Assembly (NCBI GenBank): GCA_964343305.1
Contig: CAYFJO010000265.1
Span: 1-15,010, forward strand
DNA: 15,010 nt
Direction: 5' to 3'
Source: CAYFJO01 sp964343305
GTDB lineage: Bacteria; Planctomycetota; Planctomycetia; Pirellulales; Pirellulaceae
Part shown: positions 1 through 7,223 of the stretch, piece after piece
Layout of the letters: each line of letters starts with the position of its first letter
Position numbering within the stretch: position 1 is the first letter of the stretch
Program-made: the position numbers and the translations under genes
The notes under the pieces: generated by a model
Told to the model about the DNA's origin: nothing
Seen by the model: the letters and a program-made list of their open reading frames with translations, nothing else
Database searches by the model: none

Positions 1-2
1 GG

Positions 3-80
3 TACACAACCGAGGTGACATTCCGCCGTTGCCAGTCATGTGGTCAAATCAATTTGGTTAAGGACGAGTGTTTCTACTGA
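3..80 (+). CDS. 3' end of a hypothetical protein with a CxxC motif (partial)
   Basis: The frame starting at base 3 is open from the window edge to TGA at 78-80 and gives 25 residues. They include C-Q-S-C-G and a third cysteine three residues from the end. This cysteine pattern resembles the end of a small zinc-ribbon-like domain, but too little is present to name a family. It lies 62 bp upstream of the next + strand gene and may share its transcript. The call is weak because any 78-bp open frame could occur by chance; the coherent cysteine pattern is the only support. Confidence 0.4.
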   Translation, partial: YTTEVTFRRCQSCGQINLVKDECFY

Positions 81-142
81 GCGGTCTGTGAATCTGAACT
101 GCCACAAAACTGGAATTTCATATCGAATTAAATTGGTGAATC

Positions 143-574
143 ATGGCGCTTGCAGATGCTGGAAACACATGGAATCCGTGTCTTAGGGTATTGAGGGCAC
201 GAGGATATCATCTCGAAATGAACACCGGGGACTACGAATACGATGAATCGACAAATTTATGGAGCGCTAGGAAAGATGGATTCGAGTTTTGTGCTAGTAA
301 TCCTGTGTCATTGCTTGGGCTAGCCGCACTGTTTGAGCATGTTCGACCAAAAGAAGATGTGGATTATTGGTGGGCAATCAACGAACGTGACGTTATGGAC
401 GAACTACTGGAAGCTTCGCTTGAAAGCAGCTTCATGGAGTTTCGCAAGCGTAATCCAGACGCGTGGCTAAAAACTGTCGAGGACGCCATAGGCGAGGGTG
501 GCGAACTTGAACCTCACAATCAGCTTGGAATTTCAAAGCGATTGCTTGACGAAATCCGAATGGAGATTGAATAG
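143..574 (+). CDS. Hypothetical protein, 143 aa
   Basis: I do not recognise a family. The ATG at 143 follows a GGTGA-like ribosome binding site 4-5 bases upstream. The protein is acidic and soluble, with no signal peptide or membrane segment. Visible features are a Trp/Tyr-rich N-terminal half, a hydrophobic LLGLAALFEH stretch near residue 60, a YWWAINE motif near residue 75, and a helical Glu-rich C-terminus. Its size, acidity and position after a short CxxC protein are reminiscent of the small immunity-type proteins found near polymorphic toxins. No toxin is present in the window, so that is only a comparison. The gene ends 19 bp before the ADP-ribosylglycohydrolase start and is probably cotranscribed with it. 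Confidence 0.7.
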   Translation: MALADAGNTWNPCLRVLRARGYHLEMNTGDYEYDESTNLWSARKDGFEFCASNPVSLLGLAALFEHVRPKEDVDYWWAINERDVMDELLEASLESSFMEFRKRNPDAWLKTVEDAIGEGGELEPHNQLGISKRLLDEIRMEIE

Positions 575-593
575 TCAGTCGGGAAAAGAAGAA

Positions 594-1523
594 ATGAATC
601 TCGAAGACAAATTCGTCGGTTGCATGTTGGGTCTGGCGGTTGGAGATGGGCTGGGCAGTCATTTCGAAGGTCAGCCCTTTGAATGGCTTCGGAAGAGATT
701 CTCGTCACCGGAAGACTTGCTGAGCAATCTGCCAGAAGCGCCGTGGCATTACACGGACGATACCCAAATGGCGATCGGCGTCGCCGAGGCGTTGATTAAG
801 GACCGTCTGATCGTAGAGGAAACTCTTCGCGATTACTTTGCGCAGAATTACGTGCCAAGTCGTGGCTACGGCCGCGGGGCACGTGCGATTTTGGTTACGA
901 TGACGAGCGGCGGCAACTACAAAGCGGTCGCCGAAAACATGTTTCCTGGCGGCTCGTTCGGTAATGGCGCAGCGATGCGCGTCGCTCCAATCGGCGCGTT
1001 TTTCCACCAGGACCTCGATCAGGTTTGCGAGCAAGCTCGTTTGTCATCGTTGCCGACTCATCTTCATCCGCTGGGTATTGAGGGTGCTCAGCTCGTTGCG
1101 ATTGCGGTTGCGCTGTCTACACGCGGTGAAGCGTTTGACCGTCCGAGATTCTTTGAAGAATTGCTAGGCCGTGCGCGATCACCTGAGTTTGTTTCGAACC
1201 TGAAAATCGCGCTTGCCGCCAAGTCGTTCAATGACCTGCACCAACTGGGCAATGGAATTGCAGCACAAGAGTCCGCTGTTACGGCGATCGCCTGTTTCTC
1301 ATTGTGGCCAGACTCATTTGAACAGGTCGTCACCAACGCAATCTTGCTGGGCGGAGACACGGACACGATCGCGGCGATGGCCGGTGCGATTTCAGGAGCT
1401 TACCTCGGCATCGAGGGCATTCCTAAGGAGTTTCTGCGCCGTCTGGAAGATGATTACCGAGGGCGGGGCTTTATCGCCGATTTGGGGAAGAGATTGTTCG
1501 AGTTCAGCAAATCTGGCGGTTAA
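594..1523 (+). CDS. ADP-ribosylglycohydrolase (ARH / DraG family, ARH3-like)
   Basis: This enzyme removes ADP-ribose from proteins, nucleic acids or small molecules using a two-metal centre; the substrate cannot be told from sequence. Starting at ATG 594 it has 309 residues, normal for the family. Visible motifs are GCMLGLAVGDGLG (9-21), the metal-binding TDDT (54-57), GRGAR (93-97), GNGAAMR (123-129) and the second metal site GGDTDT (253-258). The order and the HPLGIEGA stretch near 158 resemble ARH3-type enzymes. An in-frame GTG at 498 would add 32 residues overlapping the previous gene without homology, so I chose 594, which has a purine-rich GGGAAAAGAAG stretch just upstream. The stop TAA (1521-1523) shares its bases with the convergent stop of the truncated 2OG gene. 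The enzyme looks intact. A PARG of the same functional class lies about 2.2 kb away. Confidence 0.93.
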   Translation: MNLEDKFVGCMLGLAVGDGLGSHFEGQPFEWLRKRFSSPEDLLSNLPEAPWHYTDDTQMAIGVAEALIKDRLIVEETLRDYFAQNYVPSRGYGRGARAILVTMTSGGNYKAVAENMFPGGSFGNGAAMRVAPIGAFFHQDLDQVCEQARLSSLPTHLHPLGIEGAQLVAIAVALSTRGEAFDRPRFFEELLGRARSPEFVSNLKIALAAKSFNDLHQLGNGIAAQESAVTAIACFSLWPDSFEQVVTNAILLGGDTDTIAAMAGAISGAYLGIEGIPKEFLRRLEDDYRGRGFIADLGKRLFEFSKSGG

Positions 1524-2242
1524 ACGATATGTCGAATGCCGTCGATGACACTTGGAACCGGCGACTTGAAGTAACGGTAAGTGCCTTTGCCAAATCGGCT
1601 CTTGTCCATCTTGACGGTCTGGGAATACAGCCGATCGTTGTCGAACATTGCTCGCAGCTCGCCGCACTCGTCTGGCGACAGCAGTTGTCGAATGTGTGCG
1701 TAGCCGGTTTGCGTCAATTGCTGTTCGATGGAATGCCAACCCAAGCCGTCAACCCGTGACGCTAGTTCCAGCAACTCGTTTCGGAGCGCATGCTCGGAAT
1801 TACGATTTATGATTGGCGTAGCTTCCGCATCCAGAGCGTGATCTGTGACTTGTCCAGCCAATGCTTCGTACGCTCTGAGGCTATCGCGGTAACGCTCAAT
1901 CTGCGGCGCGTGCGTGACCGCTTTGCGTCCGAGCGCGACCGCTTGTTGCGACTGTCCTTGCCGCGCTCGAATGTCTGCGAGATTCGCATACGCTTCGGCA
2001 TAGTCCGTGGCAAGACTGATCGTAGCTTGAAATGCTTCGCCCGCCTTCTCGTCATCGCCCAGTTGTCTCAGTATCAATCCCTGGTCATTCCACAGAACAG
2101 GGTTACCCGGATCTTGATCCACCGCCCGACGAATGATTTTCGCCGCCAAATCAAAATTGCCTTCGTCGGCTGCGTCCCATGCCTGGTCGGCAAGTTTCCG
2201 GGCACGTCGTCGGTTCTTGTCACGTTTTTTCTTCGCGTTCAT
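1520..2242 (-). pseudogene. TPR protein fused to the N-terminal part of a 2OG-Fe(II) oxygenase, truncated
   Basis: The 240-residue product starts with a very basic tail (K/R-rich, 4-16), then about three tetratricopeptide repeats (18-118). From about residue 168 comes the start of a 2OG-Fe(II) oxygenase domain of the type with LLSPDECGELRAMF (187-200) and the SRFGKGTYRYFK segment (215-226). Family members continue for well over 100 further residues carrying the HxD...H iron site. Here the frame stops right after the helix at 230-240, so the catalytic half is absent and no oxygenase activity is expected. The ATG at 2242 has a good GAGGA-type ribosome binding site. The stop at 1520-1522 overlaps the stop of the ARH gene on the other strand. 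I infer truncation by rearrangement. A stand-alone TPR product remains possible. Confidence 0.8.
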
Positions 2243-2597
2243 ATCTTCCTCGATGATTGCGCACGGCGAATGAGTCGGCCGAAACGCCGATCAAGTGCAC
2301 GCAACGTACGCACGATAAGTTTGGTAAGTGCAGAAAATCCCTGTCATCCGCGCAGAATCGCGGAATGAATCGCCACCATCCGGGACGCACTAATAGAGAA
2401 AGTACTTATCTTGGGCGGAGAAGTATCGCATGACCAGATTGGACCGACGAATCGATCCGCAGGTTCGCGCGAGTTATATGCCGTGGCCTATTTGGAATTG
2501 AATTTGGGCCACCAACTTACTGGTGCGAGTTGAAACTCTGACAAAGCCCAGACGTAGTCTGCATCAAATCGACTGTTGCGAGTTTTGGCATATTGCA
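2243..2597. other. Intergenic region, 355 bp, no convincing gene
   Basis: This lies between the start of the TPR/2OG gene and the stop of the membrane-protein gene and should hold the promoter of the former. I see only short inverted repeats: CCGCG/CGCGG in the middle, and CACCA/TGGTG with a 6-base loop near 2510. There is also one possible 23-codon reading frame on the + strand (2430-2501) preceded by GGAG, too short to support. No T-tract terminator and no RNA gene were recognised. Confidence 0.5.
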
Positions 2598-3596
2598 TTA
2601 GTAGCCAGTGTAGATCGGACCGGTATAGGCGATGTCTCTCCCATACTGCTTTGCCAACTCATGGTCGCCGCCCCAGTCGCCACGGATTTGGTAATCTGCG
2701 GCCCGCCGTTGTCGAGTAATTGGTAGGAACTGTTCGCATGGCGAACCAGACGGTTTGTGTCCAGGTGCGAAGGATTCCGTTACTTCTATCCATCCCCACA
2801 TGTTTTCCATAGCAGCTTTTGGATCGTGTTCTGGGCGAAAAAGCACTTCGTGATGCCGCCACCAACTTTCTTTGTCATAGCCGGGCGGGTAGTCGAGCAC
2901 ATAAACACACGTCAACAATAGACCTTGGTGAACGCGCATAAAGTTTTTTGGATCTGTCAAACAACGGAGCACCTGGTCTTGTGCTTCTTGGTTTGGGAGT
3001 TTTCGCAAAATGTCACGCAAATCCGAATCGTAAATGAGGGATCGGGAATTGACGCGTTCGTTTCCATCGCGCGCTGCCCACAGCGCCAATTGATGACGCC
3101 ATTCTGGTTCCATTCGCCCCAGCCGCTGTTCCAAAAACCTGGTATTTGGACCGGACCACCCGAAACTCAGTGAAAAGAATTCGATTCCTCTTCGTCCCCC
3201 GCGGATATCTTGAATCAAATCGCCCGTTGAAGAAAAACCCCGCACAAAGGGTTGCACTAGGCAGTACAAAACGAGAATCAAAAACACCACAGGTCCAATC
3301 GAAAACCATCGATTCTCAGTACGAGAGCAACTCGCAATTACCGCGGACCATAATCCGGCACCGACAACGGCCGACCAAGTAATCGAATCAATGGCTCGAG
3401 CATACACGAGAATCGCGAATTCGAGGGCCAATACGAGAGTTGCAATCGTAGCGATGCAAAGCGGTCGTTTCGTCCATGTTTCCTTAATTCTTCCTTTCGC
3501 GATGGCGCGTCCAAAGATCGATAGAGGTATTCCAACACCTAATAGTGCAGCGATCCCAAATCGGACCGAACCAAACAAGACGGCAATTACTCCCAC
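2598..3596 (-). CDS. Hypothetical membrane protein, with an in-frame stop near the original start
   Basis: The family is not recognised. The N-terminal 120 residues are hydrophobic, with about four probable membrane segments (roughly 2-28, 46-66, 73-90, 98-117). They are followed by a soluble region of about 210 residues rich in Trp, Arg and Asp, probably on one side of the membrane. The longest open frame starts at a GTG (3596) with no ribosome binding site. Reading further upstream in the same frame gives FGIGDLLIA, which continues the first membrane helix smoothly. Then comes a TAA (3624-3626), then MNDQSPSQKPL starting at an ATG at 3659. The natural gene was therefore probably 2598-3659, with codon 12 now a stop. 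It may be inactive, translated from the GTG, or carry a sequencing error. It follows PARG by 73-136 bp on the same strand. Confidence 0.6.
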   Translation of the reverse strand: MGVIAVLFGSVRFGIAALLGVGIPLSIFGRAIAKGRIKETWTKRPLCIATIATLVLALEFAILVYARAIDSITWSAVVGAGLWSAVIASCSRTENRWFSIGPVVFLILVLYCLVQPFVRGFSSTGDLIQDIRGGRRGIEFFSLSFGWSGPNTRFLEQRLGRMEPEWRHQLALWAARDGNERVNSRSLIYDSDLRDILRKLPNQEAQDQVLRCLTDPKNFMRVHQGLLLTCVYVLDYPPGYDKESWWRHHEVLFRPEHDPKAAMENMWGWIEVTESFAPGHKPSGSPCEQFLPITRQRRAADYQIRGDWGGDHELAKQYGRDIAYTGPIYTGY

Positions 3597-3623
3597 CGCA
3601 ATAAGAAGATCGCCAATACCGAA

Positions 3624-3659
3624 TTAGAGTGGCTTTTGACTTGGCGATTGATCGTTCAT
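3624..3659 (-). pseudogene. Disconnected first 11 codons of the membrane-protein gene
   Basis: ATG at 3659 opens a frame of 11 residues (MNDQSPSQKPL) that ends in TAA at 3624-3626. It lies in the same frame as the downstream membrane-protein ORF, with no other stop between. A CAA or CAG to TAA change would explain it. Planctomycete membrane proteins often begin with a short polar tail followed by an aromatic-rich start of the first helix, which fits the rejoined sequence. Inference from reading frame only. Confidence 0.45.
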
Positions 3660-3732
3660 TTTTTGATGGAACGAAGCGAAGGTTGGCAACCTACAAATTC
3701 AATCGATGAATTGTGACATCACTGGGCGACAA

Positions 3733-4584
3733 TCAGGCACCAAATCGTTCTTCAAACGGTCCGATGAAACGTCGTTCTTCCGACCAATCGGTAACGGCAA
3801 AGACCACCTTCTTGAACTGACCCTTGAACGCTGGATTGCCGACCAGGTGATCATAGAACCAACCAGCGACATCGACCGGGTCGTTTTTGAAAACGCCGCA
3901 ACCCCAGGCGCCGAGTACCAGGCAGTCGTGTCCATAGATCGCAGCGACCGACAGCAGCTTCTCAATTCGGCTGATCATCGTGGGGGCGATCTTGTCGTTA
4001 TTCTTTGGGTCGTTCTTACGAACGGCACCGGCATTCACCGCGGGTGACGTCAAGAACGAAACGCAATACGACTCGTCGAGCAATACACCTTCGTCATCGC
4101 GAATCACTGGGACCTGTGGCGAGTAAATCATGTGGTCGGTGTAGAGGCAGCTACGTAAGCCGCGATTCGTTTCGTACATCGTCTGCATCTGATTGATGCA
4201 CGGATAGAGACCTGACGAACGCGCAAGGCTCTCCTCTTGGGCACGACTTCCTCCCAAAAACCCGCCGCCCGGATTTTTTGCTGACGCAAAGTTCAAGCAA
4301 AGGATGTCGAGTTGCGGATCTGTTTCAACGCGCACGCGAGCGGCTGCCAAGGTCGTTTCGTTGACGACTTCAAACTTTAGCTCGCGCTCATCACGAGGCA
4401 AGGCATCGCGACGTTTGAATACGTCGCCATACATTTCTGGTGTGTAAAGCACGGAGTTTTCACGCGCGAACCGCAACGAGTCGTCAACGCGAATCTCATT
4501 GCCGCTAGGCGAAGTGTATCCGCCGCGTTCCAGGATTTCGAGCGTCTCTCGTGCGATCTGAGCTCGGCCGCTGCGGTTTGACAT
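3733..4584 (-). CDS. Bacterial poly(ADP-ribose) glycohydrolase (TIGR02452 / DUF2263 family)
   Basis: The predicted role is hydrolysis of poly(ADP-ribose), or release of ADP-ribose, in the cytoplasm. The 283-residue protein has the family layout: a helical N-terminal accessory region (about 1-90), then a macrodomain-like fold. The signature PARG loop is complete, with GGG (106-108), seven residues, then QEE (116-118), which includes the catalytic glutamate. The ribose/phosphate loop LGAWGCGVF (224-232) is also present. The length is normal. The ATG at 4584 is preceded by AGGAAA (4590-4595), which overlaps the stop codon of the upstream 2OG oxygenase, so translation of the two is probably coupled. 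The ARH gene at 594-1523 is a second ADP-ribose hydrolase nearby. No ADP-ribosyltransferase or PARP is visible in the window. Confidence 0.93.
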   Translation of the reverse strand: MSNRSGRAQIARETLEILERGGYTSPSGNEIRVDDSLRFARENSVLYTPEMYGDVFKRRDALPRDERELKFEVVNETTLAAARVRVETDPQLDILCLNFASAKNPGGGFLGGSRAQEESLARSSGLYPCINQMQTMYETNRGLRSCLYTDHMIYSPQVPVIRDDEGVLLDESYCVSFLTSPAVNAGAVRKNDPKNNDKIAPTMISRIEKLLSVAAIYGHDCLVLGAWGCGVFKNDPVDVAGWFYDHLVGNPAFKGQFKKVVFAVTDWSEERRFIGPFEERFGA

Positions 4585-4593
4585 ACTTGTTTC

Positions 4594-5172
4594 CTAGTCG
4601 TTGGGTCGGTACATGACATCGGTTCGCAAAACATACTTGCGACCTTCAAGCACCATTGCGCCTCTGTGCAGCAACGGATGTGCGAAGACCAACGCGCGAC
4701 CCGTTTTCGGAACGACCTTTCCGGCAGCGAGTCCTGGCACACCTTGCAAGTCGCCAAAGCTCGTTTCGCCGCCTAGGAAGCGTTCGTTTAGGTAAACCAT
4801 GAATGTCAACAAACTTCGCTCGCCACTCGTTCGCTCGAAACTGCCATCGTAATGCCACTGAAACTGTTGTCCCACATCGTAACGATAGAATCTCAGTCGT
4901 TCGTTCACTCCGATGGCAGCCCAATTGTCGCGATGAAGCGGCACGTAGTCACGTATGCGTGACCAAAGCTCCTCGGCCCGCTCGACATCATCGAGCATCA
5001 CCCGTTGGTTGTTTCGCAGGTCGGGCCGCATTTCGGCTCCAAAGGTTGTGTTGATTGGCGCATCATCGAATCCGAGTGATTCACTCAGTGTGACGTATTG
5101 CTCGCATTCTTCCGCTGACAAAAACTCATCCACGGTGAATACGTCGTCGGTGATCCAAGTGTATTCGGGCAC
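4594..5172 (-). CDS. 2OG-Fe(II) dioxygenase, prolyl 4-hydroxylase-like
   Basis: A 192-residue single-domain dioxygenase that should use 2-oxoglutarate, O2 and Fe(II) to hydroxylate a substrate, probably a protein side chain. The iron ligands are visible as H107 and D109 in QWHYDGSF, and H169 in HPLLHRGA. K179, ten residues after the distal histidine, fits the 2-oxoglutarate carboxylate anchor. LTFMVYLN and LGGETSF (122-139) are the usual core strands. The start is GTG at 5172: GAGGG lies 4 bases upstream, and the two nearby ATGs (5185, 5189) are out of frame. The gene is the first of a tight pair with PARG (9 bp gap). Unlike the TPR/2OG gene at 1520-2242, the catalytic residues are intact. 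The substrate is unknown. Confidence 0.9.
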   Translation of the reverse strand: MPEYTWITDDVFTVDEFLSAEECEQYVTLSESLGFDDAPINTTFGAEMRPDLRNNQRVMLDDVERAEELWSRIRDYVPLHRDNWAAIGVNERLRFYRYDVGQQFQWHYDGSFERTSGERSLLTFMVYLNERFLGGETSFGDLQGVPGLAAGKVVPKTGRALVFAHPLLHRGAMVLEGRKYVLRTDVMYRPND

Positions 5173-5256
5173 AATTCCCTCACATGCATTGACACGCCTA
5201 GTTTAGATTTGACACCCCACGAAATCGGTGGGTTCACCACGACTCGGCGACAGAGG

Positions 5257-6709
5257 CTAACGTGGATCGACAACTCGGCCCAAGAATAGAATCAAGTCTG
5301 TCGTTCGGTGACGGATCATCAAAATAAATGGACGGTCAGCATAGAACTCAGGAATAAATGGGACCATTTTCCGTACCTTTTTCATTGCAGCCTTTTTCTT
5401 CGCCAACGTAACGGCGACGGCTTCCGTTCCTTTCTCGTTAACGTCAAGAAACGTGCGATGTACGACTTCTGACAAATAGAGTTGTCGAGCTTTATCCTCG
5501 ATCGGGCAAATTCCGCGCAGGTCGGCTCCCTTTTTCTCCAGTGGTGACCTGAAGACCCGCTGCATTCCCATTCCTGACATCACTTGATTCAGGCACTTGG
5601 AATCTCCCAACCGAAACTTTGGAATCAGTGTATCAACCCGGCGCGTCTGGAGCTTGCGTGTGCACGACTCAAAAGATGAGAAATCCAGATTCCTTTCAAT
5701 TGTTGGAAGATTGTCTTCAGCTTGTGGTGCGATCAGGAGCATGGAAAACGCATCTCCCTTGTAACACAACTCCAACATCAAGAACCCGTCCTCGTCGGGA
5801 TAACAATCTGGATCGTCGTCATGCAAGTCAATCGTGTCCGGCGTAGGATATAGCGATCCGTCGCCATTGAATGCTGCGTAGCGCGCTGACGAAACGCACT
5901 TTGACATAAACTGCACCTCGACTAAGTCCCCATTGGAAAGTATGAAGTCGTCCGGGTAGGTCTCTCTTTCATCGAATGGCTCAATCCATTGTCCTTTAAA
6001 GTAGATCGCGTTTGCGACGATTGCGCGAGTTAACGGATCGATGGAACCTGGGATAATGATGTCCTCAAATCGACCATTTGATCGCTCCTCGACCCATTTG
6101 TTGATCCGTTTTCGTTCTCGTTCGGCGTGGTTTGCAAAATCCGCCGAGAAAAGATTCTCATCGCAACATCCGATTCGCCAATTCAACATAATCAGGATTG
6201 AACGGACAACCAGATTGACACCAAAGAGAATTCGAAACGGCTAACTCATATTGATCGACCGTTTCAAGAAGAGCGTTGATCTCGTCGGCAAGATCAATGG
6301 CTTTGTCGTAGTGCTTCCTCTTGCGTTCGGCCTTATTCATCTTTTGCTGTTTGTCAAGTTCCTTTTTCAGTCGGCGGATCTCGCAATGTGTCTGCTGTTG
6401 GGCGTCTGATTGCTCCGGCAGCATGTTATCGCTGAGTTGCTTCATCCCACGAAGAACGCGCCGCACGTCCCACGGTTGCTCCTTGTCGCGTTTGTTGCGA
6501 CACGATTTTGGAAAGCGCAGCACGTCGCCCAATTCGATTCCCGTCGTGCCGCGCGCACCAGCCGCGACCATCGTCAACGCGTTGCTGATCGAATAGGGGC
6601 TCAGGAGAGTATTTGAATCTTGATCGGACGCCGCATTGTGAAACAAATCAAAAGCGAACGAGTTATTCGACTGGACGACTTTTTCGATCGTTAACGTATC
6701 CACGGGCAT
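5257..6709 (-). pseudogene. Serpin with a coiled-coil insert, split by a +1 frameshift
   Basis: Serpins are suicide inhibitors of proteases. Two frames rejoin into one protein of about 483 residues. The first (6709 to about 6170, residues 1-180) has FAFDLF, the LLSPYSISNAL helix and VSNSLW. The second (to 5257) has the FSADF strand, the NAIYFKGQW strand, and a reactive-centre hinge with EKGTEAVAVT. It ends in the typical PFILMIR...LILFLGRVVDP. Alignment with the family places one extra base between 6169 and 6160. The normal length is about 400; the excess comes from a charged helical insert (about 98-150, Lys/Glu/Gln-rich) in front of VDQYELAVSNSLW. The reactive loop is long and holds seven Lys/Arg. 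No signal peptide is seen, so it would be intracellular. The start is 1 bp after the EndoV stop. This is a pseudogene unless the shift is programmed or a sequencing error. Confidence 0.88.
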
Positions 6710-6710
6710 A

Positions 6711-7217
6711 CTAGATTACCCCATCAGTACGACTCAGTTGATCGACATGTTTCAGCAATGTTGGAATTCGATTTGGCCCGTGCATTTGTCGAATGCAGTC
6801 GGCAGCTTGATTCTGACTAATGCCAGTTGAAGTGATGAGTAATGGCCGATCGCTTGTTCCGCGCAGGATTTCTACTGCATTCGTTGCTGTCGCAAATCGC
6901 GTTTTCGCCACGCCGATGACCGGAATCTTTTCATCAAGTGCTTCATGCAAATGTCCGCCAAGACCCTTTCTGCCTTGCTCGTCGAGCGATCCGTAGCCGT
7001 CGATCACGATCACGTCGGGCGTTGTTGGCAACTCGTCAAGAATCGCCAGCAAACATGGCAACTCACGACGGTAGAACTGACCCGGCACGTACGGTTCGAC
7101 TTTTTCGATGTCGAGCACGTGTTCGCCATTCGGTTGGGCATCTTCCCAGTCATCGAATGTGACGCACGCGGCTCGCGCCGATTCTTCGCGGTATCCCACG
7201 TCTATGCAAGCGATCAT
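6711..7217 (-). CDS. nfi: Endonuclease V, short form
   Basis: EndoV cuts near deaminated bases, chiefly inosine, in DNA and in many organisms also in RNA. The 168-residue protein has the family landmarks: an N-terminal strand with D6 (IACIDVGY), the substrate-wedge motif YVPGQFYRREL with E52 (43-53), VIDGYG with D73 (71-76), the GLGGHL segment (85-90) and IGVAKT (101-106). E. coli EndoV has over 220 residues; this matches a shorter form known in other bacteria, lacking the N-terminal extension. ATG 7217 lies 6 bp after the AAA ATPase stop, and TAG 6711-6713 is 1 bp before the serpin start, so it is translated within that operon. Whether it prefers DNA or RNA cannot be told. The symbol nfi is by family, not by proven orthology. 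Confidence 0.85.
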   Translation of the reverse strand: MIACIDVGYREESARAACVTFDDWEDAQPNGEHVLDIEKVEPYVPGQFYRRELPCLLAILDELPTTPDVIVIDGYGSLDEQGRKGLGGHLHEALDEKIPVIGVAKTRFATATNAVEILRGTSDRPLLITSTGISQNQAADCIRQMHGPNRIPTLLKHVDQLSRTDGVI

Positions 7218-7223
7218 GCCTGT

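Noticed and set aside
498..593. GTG start adding 32 residues to the ADP-ribosylglycohydrolase
   Set aside because: It overlaps the preceding gene in another frame, and the family N-terminus (GCMLGLAVGDGLG) begins just after the ATG at 594.
1790..2368. 192-codon open frame on the + strand
   Set aside because: It lies antisense to the TPR/2OG gene, has an Arg/Val-rich shadow composition and no recognisable domain.
2430..2501. 23-codon small ORF with GGAG upstream
   Set aside because: Too short and without any homology signal; the ribosome-site match can occur by chance.
5216..5232. CCCAC/GTGGG hairpin as a serpin terminator
   Set aside because: The stem is only 5 bp and no T run follows on the - strand.
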